A DNA stretch of 64,000 nt. Origin: Bacteroides fragilis. Lineage in GTDB: Bacteria > Bacteroidota > Bacteroidia > Bacteroidales > Bacteroidaceae. Location: contig NZ_CP018937.1 of the NCBI RefSeq assembly GCF_002849695.1, positions 558,001-622,000 of the forward strand. The letters are read 5' to 3'. A program made the translations under genes and the position numbers. Within the stretch, counting starts at the first letter, position 1; every line of letters begins with the position of its first letter. This document shows, in pieces, positions 57,101 through 63,767 of this stretch. The notes beneath the pieces are model-generated. The model did no database searches and had not been told where the DNA came from. It worked only from the letters and a program-made list of their open reading frames with translations.

Positions 57101-57929
57101 TCTCCTCTGCGGAGGCCCGGGCCGATTCCTCCTTGCGACGCTGGTCGGCAGCAAAAACATCCTCGGCATGTGCAAGTTTCTGGCGATGCAGCTGTTGCCG
57201 GGCATAAAGACGCTCCATCAGTTTCTGCTGTGCCTTTTCCGGCATGACGAATGTTCCCGGGGCATAAGGAACGGGAACGGAAGGAAACAAGCTCCCCACG
57301 GACATTCCACCCTGCATGCCCAGGCCCGGGCGGGATTCCCCCTTGATACGTTCCAGCAGGGAAAGCACACGTTGCAGCCGGTTTTCCGCCGTATCGGTCC
57401 TGATTTGCAGCTCCCTGCCGCGCTCCACGGAAACCAGGGCGGAATTGATTTTGCCGATGGCCTTGGTTATGCGCTTCTGGGCGTCGACCATCGTACCTAC
57501 TGAAGAGGCCGCATTTTTCTCAATTTCGGCCTTGCGAATCTCCGCAGCTTTCTTCTCGTAAAGATTTTTAGCGGCGGTTTTGATTTTCCTGCTGTCGAGC
57601 ACCTGTCCCGCATTAATGGTCAGGCTGATGCCTTTGGAAAGGGCCGCAATGTCCGTAAGCAGGTTTTTGACACGTTCCAGCTTCTCCTCACTGCTCCTCG
57701 TGTCAATGGTCAACCGATAGTCAAAACTACGCTTCTTCCCATTTTTGGTACGGAAGACACGGTCAACTTCGTTCATCATTGTCTTGATGTTGTTTACCGC
57801 AGGGGACAGCGAGGCTTTCGCCTGCACCAGCTTGCCCACAGCCTCACCGAAAGCTATGACCTGTTTAGTGCCTTGCGAGGCGTCGACGTTGATGGTATAA
57901 TTGACCTGATAGTTTTGTTCCTGAGCCAT
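54087..57929 (-). CDS. Tail tape measure protein (TP901 type)
   Basis: The 1,280-residue protein sets tail length. A helical N-terminal region is followed by a highly charged coiled coil with repeated R/E/K/A runs (about 255-335), then the TP901-like core (about 390-580, with T-K-Y-T-A-V-E-I-A-G-A-V and N-I-V-E-I-A-E-S-Y-K-M-A-A-G-Y). Later come hydrophobic helices near 735-760 and 860-890 and a C-terminal region. It lies between the tail chaperone genes and the hub, the usual order. A putative late promoter motif is 23 bases upstream. Confidence 0.95.
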   Translation of the reverse strand: MAQEQNYQVNYTINVDASQGTKQVIAFGEAVGKLVQAKASLSPAVNNIKTMMNEVDRVFRTKNGKKRSFDYRLTIDTRSSEEKLERVKNLLTDIAALSKGISLTINAGQVLDSRKIKTAAKNLYEKKAAEIRKAEIEKNAASSVGTMVDAQKRITKAIGKINSALVSVERGRELQIRTDTAENRLQRVLSLLERIKGESRPGLGMQGGMSVGSLFPSVPVPYAPGTFVMPEKAQQKLMERLYARQQLHRQKLAHAEDVFAADQRRKEESARASAEEKRRTDEARTRERERKDAAREAEKLRRQTEQARRKAETEQRKAEQAARKQEQRNAMQSVRLMQREHTAAGTLYRSKRRAAINRIQYSKAPSLRNLPFASMLNAYMGYSLVRSELSDAVEYANIMKSARSILRVADMDLGSFETRFDNMARHVRKIGIDTKYTAVEIAGAVKFLSMAGMDIETIHKSIRPVTNLALIGDNDVSYIADLATNIMAGYDIHNDSMDSVADIIASTISRSNVNIVEIAESYKMAAGYLRMAGVEFTEASAAIGLLGNMGLKGTLAGTSLRAMSTRFAKPTKEAREVLDRLGVKFTEKRDVEGVRVEKLRPIADIFEELNRKGASMADMQAIFGKIGGNAAMMFVRNYDQLRALSSHNRGSQGISAELALVKQDTTKGLWAQVTSQLSEGFMRAFEVMEPSVRAVLRSFLDKFKAPEFTRGLLSVGNALLDIFTVIGNIGAWVARNFHWIEPLAFTGAVAVRLFKVAGALTNIGIAMGFIGRQSAATAAVGSVQGLLDMGSPGKMSFGQKRAIVSAMQSAGVAGRGAMTRTLMSGGGVVGAKGVLQSLFATQVATGGSLTGAAASLSAMGTGAVAATAGIAALAGALGWVAYKTWKIKEAKDAVLEEIASNRKYRYPSIEALHSSLSETYNMALKTKRAVDEVVAGKSIEEASGRKIGAFTSNWWTGFLGEFAIASSEGMVSREHIYNMDKARQDDIREALVTLAKRDSQTRIDAAYAEFGKMGTALDVDAFLKTVQERFGQQDKDLDKSLWNVRDGKIVYVDDIGDKPEAVAARTYDYARYMNTQTVPEIIRAATAYRNAISSAADAQEFMRKGGFDFNRLRSWGFEQDEKGRWKQRTLGQDATDEQRIDNIANRKLAHNVLVKFFSSLRQTFGGSAEAAENILRTAGFTPGQYSNEPDSNDTRPFDTNPITNSHLDDGGAGGNYSGTGKLSSAAPKQVIVNIDSLLSVRTIDLMKSKEGQTEEIQNLKEQLAQALIDVVHDFDASWNA

Positions 57930-57951
57930 GATTGAAGGGAATGTCGCATTA

Positions 57952-57960
57952 AAAGAGTAG
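57952..57960 (-). promoter_or_regulatory. Putative phage late promoter motif
   Basis: The minus strand reads CTACTCTTT, 23 bases before the tape measure ATG and about 25 bases beyond a terminator-like hairpin (57,985-58,021). Confidence 0.5.
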
Positions 57961-57984
57961 TGTCACCGGAAAGGACGGGGTTTA

Positions 57985-58021
57985 AAGCGAAGCCGCCGTA
58001 ACCCCGGAGGATTACAGCGGC
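57985..58021 (-). terminator. Hairpin after tail chaperone genes
   Basis: On the minus strand a 10-bp stem (58,021-58,012 with 58,001-57,992, one G-U pair) closes a 10-nt loop and is followed by TTCGCTTT. It begins four bases after the stop of the small frame at 58,025. The U-rich part is short, so termination may be partial. Confidence 0.5.
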
Positions 58022-58024
58022 CGT

Positions 58025-58213
58025 TCAGGGTATCCTCTCCGGCATGGAAACCGGCAACGGCATGCGGCTGGCAAGCATCTGCTCGTGCAGCCACAGCGCC
58101 TCTTCGGAGAGCATGGCGAACTCCTCGTCAGAGATCGTGTCAAGGTTGACGCCGGGGAAGTAGTGGCGGATATAGACAGTCCGCTGGCGGATACGCTGAT
58201 CGTCCGTCACCAC
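58025..58213 (-). CDS. Tail assembly chaperone C-terminal part (GT-like), 62 residues
   Basis: The small frame starts with GTG and encodes a helical, acidic segment (I-S-D-E-E-F-A-M-L-S-E-E-A-L-W-L-H). It is in the -1 frame relative to the gene just before it, and stays open across that gene's stop, through K-L-I-G-R-W-V-V. This is the arrangement of G/GT tail chaperones, in which a programmed -1 shift makes the long form. Location between tail tube and tape measure genes fits. Confidence 0.6.
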   Translation of the reverse strand: MVTDDQRIRQRTVYIRHYFPGVNLDTISDEEFAMLSEEALWLHEQMLASRMPLPVSMPERIP

Positions 58214-58221
58214 CCACCGGC

Positions 58222-58578
58222 CTATAAGTTTACCAGGAGACTCTGCCGCGTGGTGATAAGTTCGGAAAGTTGTCCCATAAGTCCGAAAAGGAAGAGTGAC
58301 TCGTCATCCACAAGTTCCTTGTCGCCATCCACAAAACAGTCCCGGGCAAGTGTGCGCATGGCCATGACCTCGTCTTTTTTTGATGCGGCCATGAATTTGC
58401 TGAATTGTGGAAAGTTCGGTTCGGACATATAAGCCACATAAGTCTCTTTCTCGCCGTTGGACGTGTCTCCGAAGACCACCATCGGATAAATTTTACGGAG
58501 CTTCTTCTCTTCTTTCAATTTGAGAGCTTTTTCCTTGATTTTAGTTTCCTGTTCCAGTGAAAGCATTTTTTCGTCCAT
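58222..58578 (-). CDS. Tail assembly chaperone (G-like), 118 residues
   Basis: The protein is small, charged and mostly helical, starting M-D-E-K-M-L-S-L-E-Q-E and ending L-S-E-L-I-T-T-R-Q-S-L-L-V-N-L. It sits directly before the 62-residue frame and the tape measure gene, where myophages carry their tail assembly chaperone. At its end the sequence GTA-AAC-TTA-TAG offers a -1 slip into the next frame. A late promoter motif is 25 bases upstream. Confidence 0.65.
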   Translation of the reverse strand: MDEKMLSLEQETKIKEKALKLKEEKKLRKIYPMVVFGDTSNGEKETYVAYMSEPNFPQFSKFMAASKKDEVMAMRTLARDCFVDGDKELVDDESLFLFGLMGQLSELITTRQSLLVNL

Positions 58579-58602
58579 GTCGAATATTGTTTTGATTCAT
58601 CG

Positions 58603-58611
58603 AAAGAGTAG
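58603..58611 (-). promoter_or_regulatory. Putative phage late promoter motif
   Basis: The minus strand reads CTACTCTTT, 25 bases before the tail chaperone ATG at 58,578. Confidence 0.5.
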
Positions 58612-58794
58612 GGCAAAGAACGGTGAAAAGATTATATGGGCATACATTTTATCCGGTATGGACCAAACATAGGGTTTTATTATCCATATATAATATGATG
58701 AAGCTACCGGCTGATCGTAACACTGCATTTCCGGGCAAGAGCCCGTTTAAAACAAATCTTCAGGAAATAAAAGCAGATAATACATTATATTTAT

Positions 58795-58856
58795 TTGTAA
58801 AACAAGATATAATCACTATATTTGCACATTATCAAATACGAATGATTATGTGCAAA
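58795..58856 (+). promoter_or_regulatory. AbiE promoter with inverted-repeat operator
   Basis: TTTG (58,795-58,798) and TATATTTG (58,817-58,824) are 18 bases apart. TTTGCACAT (58,821-58,829) and ATGTGCAAA (58,848-58,856) are a perfect 9-bp inverted repeat with an 18-base spacer. It covers the -7 box, the transcription start and the start codon. AbiEi-type antitoxins repress their own promoter through inverted repeats, so this is a likely operator. Confidence 0.65.
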
Positions 58857-59822
58857 TCAAATGATTATATACATAAAACAAGCCAATATATCAACGAAAC
58901 GTTTGATTTGAAGGTTGATATTGCGCCCATTGGAAGAGAGGTCTTGAATATGTTCCCGGTCAATATAACCGCCGGATACCATTTTTATACGGCAAACCTG
59001 CTGGGCCGGGAAGTCTTTCTTTTATGCAGTACGGACAGTTCCGCATATACGCCGGGGCAAATACAGAGGCAGAAAGAACTGGTCGAGCGGAAGGTCCGGC
59101 ATCCGGTAATATTTGTATTTGACATGATGGCGTCTTATAACATACAACGCCTTGTCAGACAACGCGTAAATTTCATTATACCGCCAAGACAGATGTTCAT
59201 ACCGGATTTACTGATTGACCTGAAACCTCAAAAGGCCCCCAAAGAGGAAAAAGGGACACAAATTCCGGCGATAGCCCAATGTGCCATCCTTTATCATCTG
59301 GAAGTAAATTCCCTTGCCGGCAAGGGTACTTATGAGATTGCAGACCTGTTTAAAGTCTCTTATGCCAATGCAAACCGGGCGGTCAGATGGTTGGAGGAAA
59401 AAGAAATCGTAACTTTGTCCGGGATTAAGACAAAGAGTCTGGAATTCAAATCCGCAAAACATGAACTATGGGACAGGGCGCTGCCGTTTTTGGCGAACCC
59501 CGTCGAACGGGTGGTGTATACGGATATCCGCCCGGATGACACTCTTTCCATAAGCGGCGTGAATGCCCTGTCGGAATATTCGATGCTCAACAGGGAAAGG
59601 AACGGCAGCTATGCGGTTTCGAAAGAAGAGTTCCGCAGGTTGCAGTTCCGGACAGACAAGGAATATGGAGAGAACCGTATTGAAATATGGCGTTACAATC
59701 CGAAACTGTTGCAGGACAATGGAATAGTGGACAAGCTGTCTTTATTCCTGTCCATGAAAGATATCGGGGACGAACGGATTCAAATAGAATTGGAGAACAT
59801 GATAAATAATATACAATGGTAA
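58842..59822 (+). CDS. abiEi: AbiEi-like antitoxin/repressor
   Basis: From the ATG at 58,842 (or 58,848) the protein has 326 residues. A winged helix-turn-helix is visible at about 158-190 (T-Y-E-I-A-D-L-F-K-V-S-Y-A-N-A-N-R-A-V-R-W-L). It stands just before a nucleotidyltransferase of the AbiEii group and overlaps it by 7 bases, as in type IV AbiE toxin-antitoxin loci. The HTH is more central than in classical AbiEi, so this may be a divergent member. The frame is open up to 58,623, but the promoter at 58,795-58,824 rules out the longer start. Confidence 0.6.
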   Translation: MIMCKSNDYIHKTSQYINETFDLKVDIAPIGREVLNMFPVNITAGYHFYTANLLGREVFLLCSTDSSAYTPGQIQRQKELVERKVRHPVIFVFDMMASYNIQRLVRQRVNFIIPPRQMFIPDLLIDLKPQKAPKEEKGTQIPAIAQCAILYHLEVNSLAGKGTYEIADLFKVSYANANRAVRWLEEKEIVTLSGIKTKSLEFKSAKHELWDRALPFLANPVERVVYTDIRPDDTLSISGVNALSEYSMLNRERNGSYAVSKEEFRRLQFRTDKEYGENRIEIWRYNPKLLQDNGIVDKLSLFLSMKDIGDERIQIELENMINNIQW

Positions 59823-60595
59823 GAGGTATAGAGAAATTCAAAGAATTTTTTGTAGGTTACGAAGACAACTATGTCATTATCGGAGGTACCGCCTGCGAAG
59901 TGCATGAGGAAATATATGCACAGAATCCGAGGGCGACCAAGGACATAGACATTATTCTGATAGTGGAAGCCCTGTCTTCAGATTTTGTCGCTAAATTTTG
60001 GGAGTTCGTAAAAGTCGCCGGATATGTGAGTCGGAACAAAGGAACGGGCGAAGGGGAACAGCGGCATGAATATTACAGGTTCAAGGAGCCCTCAGCCCCG
60101 GAATTCCCCTATCAGGTGGAACTTTTTTCCAGAAATCCCGGACTTGTCAATTTTCCGGAGGATGCCCATATCACACCGGTTCCGGTTGACGAGGACTTGT
60201 CAAGCCTGTCCGCCATTCTGATGGATGATGATTATTACAATTTTACAATTGCCCACAGCAGACTGGAATACGGGGTGCATATTGCCAATATTGAAAGCCT
60301 TATCTGTCTGAAATGCAAGGCTTATCTGGAAATGCTCGGACGAAAGGACAATGGAGAGCAGGTGGACAGCAGGCATATTGCCAAACATAAGAAAGATGTG
60401 TTCAGACTGGCTGCAATGCTTTCTCCGGCAGATATCCATACGGTACCCGACACTCTCAAGAAAGACATTGACGGATTCTGCGGGAGTGTTAAGGACGAAC
60501 TGCCCAATGCGGACTTTTTCAAATCAGCCGGACTGAAAGACGTTACGGCGGAACAATTGTTGAAACAACTCAAGGATAATTTTACAACGCAATGA
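59816..60595 (+). CDS. abiEii: AbiEii-like nucleotidyltransferase toxin
   Basis: The 259-residue protein has the DNA polymerase beta-like motif I-I-G-G-T-A (21-26), followed by T-K-D-I-D-I-I-L (D43, D45), the pattern of AbiEii/MNT-type nucleotidyltransferases. Family members transfer nucleotides to tRNA acceptor stems or other targets and stop growth. Neighbouring AbiEi-like gene and shared transcript support a toxin role. The third gene starts within its stop codon (ATGA). Confidence 0.75.
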   Translation: MVRGIEKFKEFFVGYEDNYVIIGGTACEVHEEIYAQNPRATKDIDIILIVEALSSDFVAKFWEFVKVAGYVSRNKGTGEGEQRHEYYRFKEPSAPEFPYQVELFSRNPGLVNFPEDAHITPVPVDEDLSSLSAILMDDDYYNFTIAHSRLEYGVHIANIESLICLKCKAYLEMLGRKDNGEQVDSRHIAKHKKDVFRLAAMLSPADIHTVPDTLKKDIDGFCGSVKDELPNADFFKSAGLKDVTAEQLLKQLKDNFTTQ

Positions 60596-61359
60596 TGAAA
60601 ATTCAATATGCTTCCGACCTTCATCTTGAATTCAGGGAGAACAGTTGCCTCTTGAGGGACGATCCGTTGTCTGTTGCCGGAGAAGTGCTTGTGCTTGCCG
60701 GTGACATTGGATATATCGGTGACGAGAACTATTCCAGACATCCGTTTTGGGACTGGGCTTCCGAAAATTACAGGGAGGTCATAGTGATCCCCGGCAACCA
60801 CGAGTTTTATAAAATGTTCGACATTGACAAACTGTATAACGGCTGGTCGCTCAAAATCAGGGAAAACATCACCTGCCACTACAACTCCGTTATTTCATTG
60901 GATGAAGATACCGACCTGATTGCTACCACACTCTGGTCCCATATTCCGTTGCAGGATGCCTATGCGACGGAAAGTGCCATCACCGATTTCCGCAGGATAC
61001 GCCATGGCAGTGAGCCGTTGGACTATACAAGATTCAACGACGAGCATTCACGTTGTCTTCGTTTTTTAAAACAGGGCGTAATGCAGAGTACGGCCGGACA
61101 TATCATTGTCGCCACGCACCATGTGCCGTCATTCGAGTTGATGGCTGCAGAATTCAGGGGAAGTCCGCTAAACGGGGCCTTTACTGTCGAGCTGGGGGAC
61201 TTTATTGCAGACAGTCCGATTGAATACTGGATTTACGGTCATTCCCACCGTAATATAAACAAGGTTATCGGCCATACCCGATGTATCTGCAACCAATTGG
61301 GATATGTGTCCGGCAATGAGCACCTGTCCTTTGACAGGGAAGCGCATATTTCCATATAG
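60592..61359 (+). CDS. Calcineurin-like metallophosphoesterase in AbiE operon
   Basis: The 255-residue protein has the full metal-binding set: S-D-L-H (D9, H11), A-G-D-I-G (D38), G-N-H-E (N69, H70), a T-H-H segment near 182 and Y-G-H-S-H near 220. It overlaps the toxin gene by four bases, so all three are co-translated. Such phosphoesterases hydrolyse nucleotides, RNA or protein phosphates. As a third member of an AbiE locus it could reverse nucleotidylation or act as a second effector, which is speculation. A large hairpin follows the gene. Confidence 0.85.
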   Translation: MMKIQYASDLHLEFRENSCLLRDDPLSVAGEVLVLAGDIGYIGDENYSRHPFWDWASENYREVIVIPGNHEFYKMFDIDKLYNGWSLKIRENITCHYNSVISLDEDTDLIATTLWSHIPLQDAYATESAITDFRRIRHGSEPLDYTRFNDEHSRCLRFLKQGVMQSTAGHIIVATHHVPSFELMAAEFRGSPLNGAFTVELGDFIADSPIEYWIYGHSHRNINKVIGHTRCICNQLGYVSGNEHLSFDREAHISI

Positions 61360-61391
61360 CCCGGGCTTGTAACGTTCCTGATATACCAGAC

Positions 61392-61429
61392 GGCCTGTCC
61401 GCCGGAATTACGTTTCCGACAGACAGGCC
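61392..61429. terminator. Large hairpin between convergent genes
   Basis: GGCCTGTC (61,392-61,399) pairs with GACAGGCC (61,422-61,429), and inside it CGGAA (61,403-61,407) with TTCCG (61,414-61,418). Stems of 8 and 5 bp are separated by a 3x3 internal loop, with a 6-nt loop. It lies between the ends of the phosphoesterase gene and the Dam gene and probably serves both strands, though U-tracts are weak. Confidence 0.65.
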
Positions 61430-61457
61430 AATTTCAGCATACCCGACCAAGGAATGA

Positions 61458-61949
61458 TCATAAAAATCGGGGAGCTACCAATTTCCCTTCGATACCGCAC
61501 ATTTTCAGGGCGGCGGTATTTTCCCTGTTAAAGGAGATCAGGCAGGATGGCGCCCCGGCAGTGCCTCCCTGCTCTCCGGTGACATGATAGAACCTGAGCC
61601 GCCCCCTGATGAAAAGTATTGTGTCCGCATAAGGGAATATCAGTTCATGAAACAGCCGGGTGTCCGTGCGGGCAAAAGTGAGCGCAATAGCATTCCGGTG
61701 CTCCACACATTTACGGATAAAGCGGACAATCAGCGGCGTGTCATAGGGCGGATTACAAAACACCCGCCCGAACCATGGCTGCCGTAACCCGTCATCCTCG
61801 ACGGTGTAGTGATGCCTCGCCGTATCCCATGGACGGTTTACCGGTGAACACGGGTCCAAATCGAATTCTCCCAACCTGTCAAGCAAACAAGGAGGTGTAA
61901 GCCATTCATTTTTTCCGGTGGAAGATTTTCCTTCAAAGGTCACATTCAT
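61458..61949 (-). CDS. Phage DNA N6-adenine methyltransferase (Dam-like)
   Basis: The 163-residue protein has the phage Dam pattern N-E-W-L-T-P-P near the start, then E-F-D-L-D-P-C-S, E-D-D-G-L, W-x-G-R-V-F-C-N-P-P-Y (catalytic NPPY near 68-71) and later R-T-D-T. This compact family methylates adenine in phage DNA and may shield it from restriction. It sits seven bases from the tail tube gene, at the edge of the AbiE island. Confidence 0.85.
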   Translation of the reverse strand: MNVTFEGKSSTGKNEWLTPPCLLDRLGEFDLDPCSPVNRPWDTARHHYTVEDDGLRQPWFGRVFCNPPYDTPLIVRFIRKCVEHRNAIALTFARTDTRLFHELIFPYADTILFIRGRLRFYHVTGEQGGTAGAPSCLISFNRENTAALKMCGIEGKLVAPRFL

Positions 61950-61955
61950 GACAAG

Positions 61956-62411
61956 TCAGATTGTATCGCCGTTACCTATCTGAATATCAAACGGATTCAA
62001 GTCGAACTCATGCGTGATGTTGGTATCATCCTGCTGCGACTCAAGACAGTCCTCCGTAAAGATACATCCTTTGAGTGTCACCGTTGTGGTCGTCCAGTCA
62101 TCACTGGCCATGGGGTTGGCAAAGCTGATGATCAGGTCGAACTCACCGATTTCGAGCAACGAGCCATAGACTGAACGCAACAATTGTTGCGTGGCATAGT
62201 CCATTGTGATACTCGCCGTATAGGTAATGTTTCCGAATCCGCGGCTGACAGGTTTTCCACCCATGCCATAGTTACTTTCCACCTTACGTTTTTTCGACCA
62301 TTTGATAGCGGACACACCTTCAAGGGTCGTGGATCCCTCGTCAATTCCCAGGGCGGTCGATGACAGGGTTATCATAGACCATGAATATGCCACATTATTA
62401 ATTATTGCCAT
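61956..62411 (-). CDS. Tail tube protein
   Basis: The 151-residue protein begins M-A-I-I-N-N-V-A-Y-S-W-S-M-I and is beta-rich, with K-W-S-K-K-R-K-V-E-S-N-Y-G and a T-L-K-G-C-I-F-T segment, the composition of myophage inner-tube proteins. It follows the sheath gene by four bases, the standard order for contractile tails. Confidence 0.8.
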   Translation of the reverse strand: MAIINNVAYSWSMITLSSTALGIDEGSTTLEGVSAIKWSKKRKVESNYGMGGKPVSRGFGNITYTASITMDYATQQLLRSVYGSLLEIGEFDLIISFANPMASDDWTTTTVTLKGCIFTEDCLESQQDDTNITHEFDLNPFDIQIGNGDTI

Positions 62412-62414
62412 TTT

Positions 62415-63767
62415 CTATGATTTGTTTGCGGTTAATGAAAGTCCTTCCTCTACATAAATCTCCACAGCCACCCCGACAGGCACAAGGACATAGGAGATGC
62501 GGAGCGTATCGTCCACCAGTACATTCTGGTTCGGATCGATAGTGACAGCATATCCTGAAATTTCCTGTGCCGCCTGCATCTTGGCCAATATATCCCCGAT
62601 GAGTGTTTTGAATGCGGTGATCTTCGACGGGGCAAGGAACCCGGTTGAAGGATTGACCATCAACGGGGAATTCACATATGGCAACAGTGCGGCACGCACG
62701 GCGCGGCGACTCTTGTTGATAGTACGGTTTCTTGCGATGGTGCGGAAATCACCCGTTGAGCAGGTCTGGTCCTTTGAAATATAAATACCGTTCTCACGGC
62801 CGGCGTACTTGATGGGGAAAATATAGCCCTTGTCATCAAGTTCGTCAAGCAGTGACGGGGACAACGACTCATACCGGTTCAGGCTGATAAAATGTTCCTC
62901 CGCCTCGTCAAGGCTGATATCACCGAACCCCAGCTCTATCTCCTGAAAATCATCCGTGAAGAGGTTGAACTGTTTGACCCATGCTATGGATTCATGGACG
63001 TTCGCCTTGGCAATGGCACCCATGACCGCGCCCAAGAATCCTACCGGTGTGTGATTCTTGTTGCGCATCTGCATCGTGGAGATCTTTTCGTGATGCGCCT
63101 GGCCGAATATACAGCTGATACGACTTGACTCACAGATACATGACGGTATTCTATTCAAGTCAATCTGACGCCCCTCAGTCGTGTCCGCCCCTGTATTGGA
63201 TGGATTGGCGGAGAGTATGAGTGACAGGGGCTGGTTCTGTCCGGCAAGCCCTACAGCCACATCATTAAGTCCCTTTACCAGGTTGAGATTGTACTCTCCG
63301 GAAGTCCCGTTCGCTTTCCACAGCGGCTGTTCCGTCCAAATTCCCATCTGGTTGATCATGCCTCCGGCGGCACGCTGCATGATTTCGAGTGCGTCCCAGT
63401 TTGCAGAACAGTCAGCAAACATCACATAGAGTTTTCCTGAACCGTTCAGATTGCCTGACATCCGGAAAAACTCACGAATATGGTAGGCAGGAATACCATG
63501 CAGAAAATTGACGTTCATCTCCTCCTCGTCGGTAGCCTCCACACGCTCAACAATACCGAAATCCTTAACGGCGGACTTGAATGAGGTGATGTAGCATACA
63601 TCCCCCGGTTTAAGCTTCGTTTCATTGGTTTTGCCATACCCTTCCGTAAAGAGTGTGGGTTGGAGGGAAATATCAAACAATAATCCCGTCACCTTCTCGT
63701 TGGAAGAACCGGTCTCGTAAGGGATATTGCCGTCCACATCCTTGATAAAGACATTGCCGAGTGCCAT
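62415..63767 (-). CDS. Tail sheath protein (DUF2586-like)
   Basis: The 450-residue protein starts M-A-L-G-N-V-F-I-K-D-V-D-G-N and carries G-A-V-M-G-A-I-A-K-A-N-V-H-E-S-I-A-W and the C-terminal R-T-I-N-K-S-R-R-A-V-R-A-A-L-L-P-Y-V-N-S-P, features I associate with DUF2586-type sheath proteins. It shows that the phage has a contractile tail. Its ATG shares a base with the previous stop (TAATG). Confidence 0.85.
   Translation of the reverse strand: MALGNVFIKDVDGNIPYETGSSNEKVTGLLFDISLQPTLFTEGYGKTNETKLKPGDVCYITSFKSAVKDFGIVERVEATDEEEMNVNFLHGIPAYHIREFFRMSGNLNGSGKLYVMFADCSANWDALEIMQRAAGGMINQMGIWTEQPLWKANGTSGEYNLNLVKGLNDVAVGLAGQNQPLSLILSANPSNTGADTTEGRQIDLNRIPSCICESSRISCIFGQAHHEKISTMQMRNKNHTPVGFLGAVMGAIAKANVHESIAWVKQFNLFTDDFQEIELGFGDISLDEAEEHFISLNRYESLSPSLLDELDDKGYIFPIKYAGRENGIYISKDQTCSTGDFRTIARNRTINKSRRAVRAALLPYVNSPLMVNPSTGFLAPSKITAFKTLIGDILAKMQAAQEISGYAVTIDPNQNVLVDDTLRISYVLVPVGVAVEIYVEEGLSLTANKS

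Noticed and set aside
20419..58865. Similar N-termini MCKAND and MCKSND of two island proteins
   Set aside because: The similarity stops after six residues and the genes are otherwise unrelated, so it is probably chance.
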